Assembly (NCBI GenBank): GCA_002683355.1
Contig: NYTF01000066.1
Coordinates: 7,511-21,086, forward strand
Direction: 5' to 3'
Length of the DNA: 13,576 nucleotides
Source: Paracoccaceae bacterium
GTDB lineage: Bacteria > Pseudomonadota > Alphaproteobacteria > Rhodobacterales > Rhodobacteraceae
Numbering within the stretch: the first letter of the stretch is position 1; each line of letters opens with the position of its first letter. Below are positions 8,471-13,576 of this stretch, one piece after another. Below the pieces are notes generated by a model. It did not search any database. It was not told where the DNA came from and saw nothing but the letters and a program-made list of their open reading frames with translations. Made by a program: the position numbers and the translations under genes.

Positions 8471-9202
8471 TTATCTTTTTCCAAAAATTAGGTATTTTTT
8501 TGGTAAAATCCTTCCAATTCTAAAAACCAAGGAGAAGAACCAAGGAAAATTAATTACGCGCTTACTTCCTAACATTCCATTTGCGATTATTATCGCTGCT
8601 TTTTCTGTTGATATTATGAACGGCATAAAAAATTTATTTTTCAAAGTTAGTTTGGTCTTAACAAACCCAGGGTTAAACAATTGTACTTTTACATTTGTCC
8701 TATAAAGGTCTGCGCTTAAATTTTCAGAAAGGTGCATTAATGCTGCTTTACTTGCACCATATCCAATCGCACCTTGCAAGCCAGTAAAACCAGCTAATGA
8801 ACCAACAATTACAATATGACCTTCATTTCTTTTAATAAAATCAGGCAAACAGACGCCTAATACGCGAAGGGCTCCCATAAAATTTGTATCAGCAATTTTT
8901 AACACCTCGTCATGATTCCAATCATGAGTGTACATTGGAGCATAATATCCCGCCATGTAAACCAATCCATCAATATTACCAATAGATGAAAAAGCTGTGC
9001 TAACGCTATCAAGATCAGTCACATCACAAGTAACAATTCGCGCGTTGTTCTTAAGTGAATTGCCCAATTGTTCCAATCCCTCCCTATTTCTGGAGGAAAT
9101 TACAAGTGACGCGCCCAATTCATCCATTTTTTTAGCGAGGCTATACCCTATTCCGTCGCTGGCACCTATCAACCAATAGGTTTTATTGGACAGCGATGTC
9201 AT
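8471..9202 (-). CDS. Short-chain dehydrogenase/reductase (SDR), last gene of the sigma-linked operon
   Basis: This 243-residue NAD(P)-dependent oxidoreductase has a classical SDR fold. The cofactor motif GASDGIG is at 13-19. The catalytic tetrad is complete: Asn107 (DTNFMG), Ser135 (VGSLAG), Tyr148 and Lys152 (YGASKAA). The usual NNAG motif is altered to YMAG at 82-85. The C-terminus is hydrophobic and basic (FPWFFSLVFRIGRILPKKYL), which could lie on a membrane and fits an operon concerned with lipids; that is inference. Its ATG overlaps the stop of the DUF3833 gene by 4 bp (ATGA). It corresponds in position to RSP_1087 of Rhodobacter sphaeroides, as I recall that operon. The substrate is unknown. 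Confidence 0.92.
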   Translation of the reverse strand: MTSLSNKTYWLIGASDGIGYSLAKKMDELGASLVISSRNREGLEQLGNSLKNNARIVTCDVTDLDSVSTAFSSIGNIDGLVYMAGYYAPMYTHDWNHDEVLKIADTNFMGALRVLGVCLPDFIKRNEGHIVIVGSLAGFTGLQGAIGYGASKAALMHLSENLSADLYRTNVKVQLFNPGFVKTKLTLKNKFFMPFIISTEKAAIIIANGMLGSKRVINFPWFFSLVFRIGRILPKKYLIFGKR

Positions 9203-9747
9203 AGCTCTTTCCTAAAAGTAGCAACCAATTCTCCTACTCTCACTCCATATTTTCTAAATTCTGATCGATTGAATACAGTACCATTTTCCAAAAGGTGCAT
9301 CCAATCAACAACTGAAATTACATGCCCCCCCAAATCATCCGACAACCTTAGCTTGTAATTTAATTTGACAGCAGATCCAATTTGTTTGCCAGTAGCTTTT
9401 CCGATTATGTCATCTGCTGTCCCAACAATATTTCCATCATTATCAATACTTAAATTCCATTTTCTTAGTTGCTCTTTGCCAGTTGAAAAATTGAATTTTT
9501 CAGTGAAAGTACCTAGATTTCCATCCCATGCCCCATTAAAACGTGCTGTGAATGTACTTGATAGTTGGCCTGACACACCATAAATCATTCCCTCAGCAAC
9601 CATATTACCGTTCAAAATCTTTCTTATGTCAAAAATCTGACTATCATTATTAAAGGCTGCTATTTTCTGATTTTTAAAAGAAAAGAAATTGATTTTAATA
9701 AAACTGAAAAGCGATAGTAAAGTCACAATATATAGTATCCAAGTCAA
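9199..9747 (-). CDS. DUF3833 family protein with N-terminal membrane anchor
   Basis: This 182-residue protein matches DUF3833. It has FNGAWDGNLGTFTEKFNFSTG (about 70-90), a single RKWNLSIDNDGNIVGTADDIIGKA stretch, and the conserved ending with DWMHLLENGTVFNRSEFRKYGVRVGEL. The first about 25 residues (TWILYIVTLLSLFSFIKINFF) form one hydrophobic segment, either an uncleaved anchor or a signal peptide; the rest would then face the periplasm. There is no cysteine in the protein, so it cannot be a lipoprotein as some relatives appear to be. Translation starts at a TTG that overlaps the transporter stop (TTGA), with an AAAGGA site about 7 nt upstream. Function is unknown; the family is typically found beside DUF1365, SDR, flavoprotein and ECF sigma genes. 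Confidence 0.87.
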   Translation of the reverse strand: MTWILYIVTLLSLFSFIKINFFSFKNQKIAAFNNDSQIFDIRKILNGNMVAEGMIYGVSGQLSSTFTARFNGAWDGNLGTFTEKFNFSTGKEQLRKWNLSIDNDGNIVGTADDIIGKATGKQIGSAVKLNYKLRLSDDLGGHVISVVDWMHLLENGTVFNRSEFRKYGVRVGELVATFRKEL

Positions 9748-11000
9748 TTCTTATTCCTTTCAATAGGTCCAAAATTTAAGGTCAATAACGCAATAATCTT
9801 GAGTATACACGGCACAAAACAATATAAGATTGTCAAACTTAATAACTGAGTGTTCGAATGATTTGTGCCACTGTGAAATCCCGTGGCAGCTAAAGCAGGT
9901 AAAATTAACCCAGCTGAAATTGCTAGTGTTGATTTATTGAAGAAATTCCATACTCCAAAAGCTACAGAATTATCAAATTTAGTTTTAGCTACGTGCCTCG
10001 CAAACATGGCTGGCAAAATAGACATATCAGCACCTAGACATGCTCCTGAAATAATACAAATTATAAAAAAAGCGGGGAAATTTCCAGGCCCAATTAAACA
10101 AGTAAACATAAATGTCAAAATTGCCAGCGTCATACCAATAGAAAGTACAAATTTTAATTCATATTTAGACGTTAATTTACCCCAAAAAGGCACTGAGATC
10201 GCAGCACCAACAAAGAATGTTATCAAAAATAGACCCGCTAATTCAGGCATTCGCAAACGGGCTTCAACAAAAAACAAAAAGAGTGTTGATGTTACCGCTA
10301 CTGGGCTCGCATTTAAGAACGACAAAATAAGAAAACCTCGTGTGGTTTTGTCCTTCAATAATAAAAATATGGTATAGTCTTTAACTGGGTCTTTTGTACC
10401 ATAATTCCACGAACCTTTCATCACAAAATATGCTATAATTAAAAGTAAAATAACAACAAAAGCAAAACCCCTCATAGGATCGACATTCAAGTACTCCAAG
10501 GCACTCGGTAAAAGACACGCAGTAATAATTCCAATTAAAGCACCCGTTTCTCGCCAAGCCGACAAATGTGAATGTGATCGATCAGACTGCGCTTCAACAA
10601 ACTTTATTCCCTGAGCATAAAAACAGATGCTGATATAAGAAAACGCCGTGAACATAAAAAATAATGTTAGGCAGACATATGCAAATGTATTAAAGAATGG
10701 CTCAACAGCAAAAAAAAACCAAAGACTAGATATTAACAGAAAAATAAAAAATAGTATTGAAAGCTGTCTATATTTTCCAATCAGCTGTGCCAACTTGCCT
10801 AAAAATGGATCCTGGATAACATCGATCAAACGTAACCCAAGAAAAATTATTCCAAGAGCTGTTAGTGAGAAGCCATAGGTATCCAATAAATATTTTGGAG
10901 CGTGAATGTAAATCGGTATTCCAATAGCAGCCAGTGGTGCAGCAAAAAAAGCATATCTCCAATGCCCACCATAATTACTCAAAGCAGTTTTATTACTCAC
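9744..11000 (-). CDS. MFS transporter, GPH (MelB-like) type
   Basis: This 418-residue integral inner-membrane protein has about 12 hydrophobic segments. The GPH cation-symporter signature is present after the second helix: RLIDVIQDPFLGKL near 57-70 (Arg/Asp...Asp-Pro...Gly). A second diagnostic loop has SAWRETGALIGI near 149-160. A central cytoplasmic loop (KDPVKDYTIFLLLKDKTTRG) separates the halves, as in the family. GPH members usually carry sugars with Na+ or H+, but here the neighbours are lipid- and stress-related, so the cargo is unknown. Translation appears to start at GTG 11000, overlapping the DUF1365 stop (GTGA). It matches the position of RSP_1089 in the Rhodobacter sphaeroides operon. 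Confidence 0.9.
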   Translation of the reverse strand: MSNKTALSNYGGHWRYAFFAAPLAAIGIPIYIHAPKYLLDTYGFSLTALGIIFLGLRLIDVIQDPFLGKLAQLIGKYRQLSILFFIFLLISSLWFFFAVEPFFNTFAYVCLTLFFMFTAFSYISICFYAQGIKFVEAQSDRSHSHLSAWRETGALIGIITACLLPSALEYLNVDPMRGFAFVVILLLIIAYFVMKGSWNYGTKDPVKDYTIFLLLKDKTTRGFLILSFLNASPVAVTSTLFLFFVEARLRMPELAGLFLITFFVGAAISVPFWGKLTSKYELKFVLSIGMTLAILTFMFTCLIGPGNFPAFFIICIISGACLGADMSILPAMFARHVAKTKFDNSVAFGVWNFFNKSTLAISAGLILPALAATGFHSGTNHSNTQLLSLTILYCFVPCILKIIALLTLNFGPIERNKN

Positions 11001-11746
11001 CGGCTCACCGCTTTTGAAGATGGTTTTGGACGAGATTTAAAAGGAGCTTTCTTGATCCAAAGTCTTATTGCTTGAAAATGGATCAAGGCTAATACTCTTA
11101 TGGAACCAAAAGGCCTTTTAAGTAACGCTACCAAAATTGATTTAGAAGTGAGGACTCGACGATTACCTTCAAGAGTAGCAATAACTCCGCCACTTTCATG
11201 CGCATACTCAATTCGTATTGATATGTGTTTATCATCGATATCAAATAAAAACTTATAATCCCCCAACATTGGTTGGAAAGGAGATACATGAAGCAGTTTT
11301 TTGCTCGTTAAAATGCTGTTAGTCTTAATTTCACTTAGGTCATCATTGTAGCAGAGATAGTTATGTCTATCCCCAAATGTATTATTCACTTCAACAATAA
11401 CCACTCTCAATTTAACTTCTTCATCGAAACAAAGCCAAAAGCTAACTGGTGTGAATTTTGAAAAAAACATTCTTGGTTGAGCCAATAAACTTATACGCAA
11501 GCCAGTGATGTTAATTTCATTCTCTATTAGTATCGCCCGTGCCCAAGCATGGCCTTTTCCTCGTCCTATTTCGCCACCATGATCCGTGTCAAAGATTGAA
11601 AAAAAATTTAACTTGTTATGCGAAAATCCTTTTACAGTGTGTCTTTCTTCATCCCCTAATAGGAGATAATCCACACCATAAGAAAATGAATTCCTTATTT
11701 TACCCTTTCTCGAATGATAAGTTTTGGCCTTTACATATTCCAACAT
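10997..11746 (-). CDS. DUF1365 family protein, putative fatty-acid modification factor
   Basis: This 249-residue protein shows the whole DUF1365 pattern. It begins with a His-X-Arg motif (YHSRKGKIRNSFSY, 10-23), DTDHGGEIGRG (53-63) and LLAQPRMFFSKFTPVSFW (87-104, Thr99 where FNPVSF is usual). It continues with EVNNTFGDRHNYL (119-131), HVSPFQPM (153-160) and a C-terminal LIHFQAIRLWIKKAPFKSRP. The conserved His and Arg residues suggest an enzyme, but no reaction is proven for this protein. The homologous gene beside rpoE in Rhodobacter sphaeroides (RSP_1090) has been linked to furan fatty acid formation and the singlet-oxygen response. The ATG follows the flavoprotein TAA directly (TAAATG). Confidence 0.92.
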   Translation of the reverse strand: MLEYVKAKTYHSRKGKIRNSFSYGVDYLLLGDEERHTVKGFSHNKLNFFSIFDTDHGGEIGRGKGHAWARAILIENEINITGLRISLLAQPRMFFSKFTPVSFWLCFDEEVKLRVVIVEVNNTFGDRHNYLCYNDDLSEIKTNSILTSKKLLHVSPFQPMLGDYKFLFDIDDKHISIRIEYAHESGGVIATLEGNRRVLTSKSILVALLKRPFGSIRVLALIHFQAIRLWIKKAPFKSRPKPSSKAVSR

Positions 11747-13030
11747 TTAGGCGGCCAACTTTTTGTCAATCGCTATAATTTTCTCAGCAATCCTGACAGC
11801 GCTAAAATAGCCATCCTCATGAAATCCATATCTCGTCCAAGCACCACAATAATATGTGGAATTTTGACCTTGAATTGATTTCAATTTTTCCTGAGCCTCA
11901 AAGGCTTGTCGATCAAAAATCGGATGTTCAAATATCTTTTCATCATAGATCAGATCTTCATTTATGTCTGGAGAAGGATTCAAAGAGACAAATATTTGTT
12001 CTTCAGTAGGTAATGATTGCAAAGAGTTCATCCAATAAGTTATCCCAACCTTTGGATCGGGTTGCATAGCTTTGCTTTTATAAACCCAGGATGCCCAAGC
12101 ACGCTTTCGTTTAGGCATTTGATTAATATCTGTATGCATCACAGCTTTATTTTTTTGATACTTTATTGATCCTATAATTAAATTTTCGGCAGCTGTCGCA
12201 TCGGCTAGTATAGGTAGCACTTGATCTGAATGACATGCAAAAATTACTTGATCAAATTCTTCCCAATCTCCATCCTCAGTTTTCACAAGAGCTTTTCCAT
12301 TAACACGCCTGACTCCGGACACCTTCGACTTTACTCTAATGGTACCACCATATCGATCTATCGCAGCAGCCATTCTCGAAACATATTGCTCACTTCCACC
12401 GTCAACCGTATACCATTGGTTTGTATTCCATGATAAAAGTGAATGATTATCAAAAAATTGCACAAGTGACTTTGCTGGAAACCTTTTCATCTGCTCTGGC
12501 GACGAAGACCAAATAGCGCCAGATATTGGTAAAAAATAATAATTCCGAAACCACTCTCCCATTCTCATGCTATCGAGAAATTCATCTAGAGGTGTATCTG
12601 GATCACGGGAAAGGTCGAGTGCCGTTTCATTAAAACGCATGATGTCTCTCATCATATTCCAAAATTTTGGCCTGATAACATTTCTTCGCTGTGCTGCCAT
12701 CATATTTAAGCTACTCATGCCATATTCTATTGCACCATTACCGATTGAAGCTGCAAAACTCATATCACTTTTTTTGACTGGAACGTCCAACTCTTCAAAC
12801 ATTTTTGTTAAGTGAGGATAATTTTCATAATTAAAAACTATAAACCCAGTATCAACAGCAGTATCGGAATTTTTTCCAGCTAAAATAGTTCGAGCATGGC
12901 CACCTATTTTAGTTGAAGCTTCAAATAATTTTACTTCATTCTGTTTCGAAAGTAAGTAAGCGCATCCAAGGCCCGATATTCCAGCACCTACAATTGCTAT
13001 TTTCATTTTTTTACTATTAAAATCTTTCAA
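11747..13030 (-). CDS. FAD-dependent oxidoreductase (amine-oxidase family), putative fatty-acid desaturase UfaD-like
   Basis: This 427-residue flavoprotein belongs to the NAD(P)/FAD-dependent amine-oxidase-like family (COG2907 type). The dinucleotide-binding motif VGAGISG is at 14-20 followed by Glu38 and GGHAR at 43-47. The C-terminal FAD-contact block is YYCGAWTRYGFHEDGYFSA at 393-411. No signal peptide is seen. The Rhodobacter sphaeroides gene in the same place (RSP_1091) belongs to the furan-fatty-acid pathway; I recall the desaturase being called UfaD, but the exact gene-to-name match is from memory. Translation probably starts at TTG 13030, because AAAAGG lies about 9 nt upstream and the predicted promoter leaves only a short leader. 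ATG 13006, eight residues later, is the alternative. It is first in the five-gene operon. Confidence 0.9.
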   Translation of the reverse strand: MKDFNSKKMKIAIVGAGISGLGCAYLLSKQNEVKLFEASTKIGGHARTILAGKNSDTAVDTGFIVFNYENYPHLTKMFEELDVPVKKSDMSFAASIGNGAIEYGMSSLNMMAAQRRNVIRPKFWNMMRDIMRFNETALDLSRDPDTPLDEFLDSMRMGEWFRNYYFLPISGAIWSSSPEQMKRFPAKSLVQFFDNHSLLSWNTNQWYTVDGGSEQYVSRMAAAIDRYGGTIRVKSKVSGVRRVNGKALVKTEDGDWEEFDQVIFACHSDQVLPILADATAAENLIIGSIKYQKNKAVMHTDINQMPKRKRAWASWVYKSKAMQPDPKVGITYWMNSLQSLPTEEQIFVSLNPSPDINEDLIYDEKIFEHPIFDRQAFEAQEKLKSIQGQNSTYYCGAWTRYGFHEDGYFSAVRIAEKIIAIDKKLAA

Positions 13031-13054
13031 CCAATAATACCTTTTTATTTTAAG

Positions 13055-13084
13055 TTTATACTCTCAATTTGTGATATTAGATCA
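13055..13084 (-). promoter_or_regulatory. Putative RpoE-type promoter of the five-gene operon
   Basis: On the - strand, TGATCT (13084 down to 13079), an 18-bp spacer, then TATAAA (13060 down to 13055). The -35 resembles the TGATCC box of Rhodobacter RpoE (ECF) promoters. Transcription would begin near 13048, giving a leader of about 18 nt that contains AAAAAGG before the TTG at 13030. Confidence 0.6.
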
Positions 13085-13096
13085 TATTTTTAATCA

Positions 13097-13126
13097 TGAT
13101 CCAATAGTTGCGACCCAGCGTTATTA
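13097..13126 (+). promoter_or_regulatory. rpoE: Putative autoregulatory RpoE-type promoter of the sigma gene
   Basis: TGATCC (13097-13102), an 18-bp spacer and TTATTA (13121-13126) on the + strand. The -35 is an exact copy of the Rhodobacter RpoE -35. The spacer equals that of the divergent promoter at 13055-13084, and only 12 bp separate the two -35 boxes. Transcription would begin near 13132, about 100 nt before the chosen ATG. Confidence 0.6.
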
Positions 13127-13232
13127 TTGTATGCAAATTCAATTTGTCATACCATCTGACTTTAAACTACGTTCATTTCAATTAAGTTTTTCGCATTTGA
13201 TTAATGCAAAAGAAAAGAATAATACGACTTAC

Positions 13233-13576
13233 ATGAACAAATCTTTCGCCGATAATTGGTCTAATTGTATTAAGAAATTGTCTGAGGATCGCGACGTTGA
13301 CGCTTTCAGAGAATTATTCAACTATTTTAGCCCTAGAATTAAATCCTTTTTACTAAAATCTGGAGGTTCAGTTAGTCAAGCAGAGGAATGTATGCAAGAA
13401 GCTATGGCATCAGTGTGGCAAAAGGCGCATATGTTTGACCCTACAAAAGCCAGTGCTGCCACATGGATATTTACGATTGCTCGAAACAAGCAATTAGATG
13501 CTATCAGAAAAATTAGGCGCCCTGAGCCAGAGGATTTACCATGGATGGAAAGCAAGCAGGATGATCCAAGTGAAAG
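13233..13576 (+). CDS. rpoE: ECF RNA polymerase sigma factor RpoE (singlet-oxygen response type), 5' part
   Basis: Only the first 114 codons of a sigma-70 ECF factor are present; the gene runs off the window. Sigma region 2 is clear: AFRELFNYFSPRIKSFLLKSG (24-44), QAEECMQEAMASVWQKAHMFDP (49-70) and the -10-reading ATWIFTIARNKQLDAIRK (76-93). The linker PEPEDLPWMES follows. Region 4 should lie downstream, then probably the zinc-dependent anti-sigma gene chrR. SQAEEC, VWQKAH and TWIFTIARN are characteristic of the RpoE-ChrR group. The ATG at 13233 is chosen because conserved sequence begins soon after it. The Shine-Dalgarno is weak (GAAAAG about 15 nt upstream). An in-frame ATG at 13131 would add 34 residues with no recognisable sigma sequence. 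It diverges from the flavoprotein operon. Confidence 0.93.
   Translation, partial: MNKSFADNWSNCIKKLSEDRDVDAFRELFNYFSPRIKSFLLKSGGSVSQAEECMQEAMASVWQKAHMFDPTKASAATWIFTIARNKQLDAIRKIRRPEPEDLPWMESKQDDPSE

Larger units (their letters stand above)
13031..13232. other. Divergent intergenic region
   Basis: This 202-bp AT-rich spacer between the sigma gene and the flavoprotein operon holds the two back-to-back promoter candidates, arranged around an inverted GATCA-N12-TGATC (13080-13101). The remaining part, 13127-13232, would be the sigma-gene leader. I see no further hairpin or binding site in it apart from the in-frame ATG at 13131. Confidence 0.7.

Noticed and set aside
9883..10377. 164-codon + strand frame within the transporter gene
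   Set aside because: It is antisense to a clear MFS gene with conserved membrane segments and overlaps, and its Lys/Asn-rich translation has no recognisable domain.
1..13576. tRNA or rRNA genes, CRISPR arrays, insertion sequences or phage genes
   Set aside because: Nearly the whole window is filled by recognisable protein genes; no repeat arrays, transposase-like proteins or structured RNA genes were seen.

Overview
The window looks like a piece of a low-GC (AT-rich, roughly 35-40 percent GC by eye), probably marine alphaproteobacterial chromosome. The evidence is the gene order sucC-sucD-sucA-sucB-lpd, the close resemblance of the encoded proteins to alphaproteobacterial TCA enzymes, and a Rhodobacter-type RpoE (ECF sigma) locus. 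I cannot assign a genus from the sequence. There is no sign of mobile elements, CRISPR arrays, tRNA or rRNA genes; codon usage and base composition look uniform.

Region 1 (1-7721, + strand) is a tightly packed TCA-cycle operon. It holds the 3' half of sucC (succinyl-CoA ligase beta), complete sucD (alpha), sucA (2-oxoglutarate dehydrogenase E1), sucB (E2), a VOC/glyoxalase-like protein of unknown role that is translationally coupled to sucB, and lpd (E3, dihydrolipoyl dehydrogenase). The products convert 2-oxoglutarate to succinyl-CoA and then to succinate. The operon promoter lies outside the window.

Region 2 (7722-8470) holds a GntR/FCD-family regulator on the - strand, convergent with lpd. 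Upstream of it are two identical perfect 10-bp palindromes (TGTGATCACA) whose centres are 52 bp apart. They are a strong candidate for an autoregulatory double operator.

Region 3 (8471-13030, - strand) is a five-gene operon with no intergenic gaps. In transcription order it encodes an FAD-dependent amine-oxidase-like oxidoreductase, a DUF1365 protein, a GPH-type MFS transporter, a DUF3833 protein and a short-chain dehydrogenase. Consecutive genes abut or overlap by 4 bp, and TTG and GTG starts are frequent.

Region 4 (13031-13576) is a divergent intergenic region followed by the 5' part of an ECF sigma factor of the RpoE type. The gene pair and order match the RpoE-ChrR singlet-oxygen locus known from Rhodobacter sphaeroides (the RSP_1087-1091 operon beside rpoE-chrR), whose DUF1365 and flavoprotein members have been linked to furan fatty acid formation and to the singlet-oxygen response. 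Two back-to-back TGATCC/TGATCT -35-like boxes with 18-bp spacers fit divergent, sigma-autoregulated promoters. The anti-sigma gene chrR would be expected just beyond the right edge.
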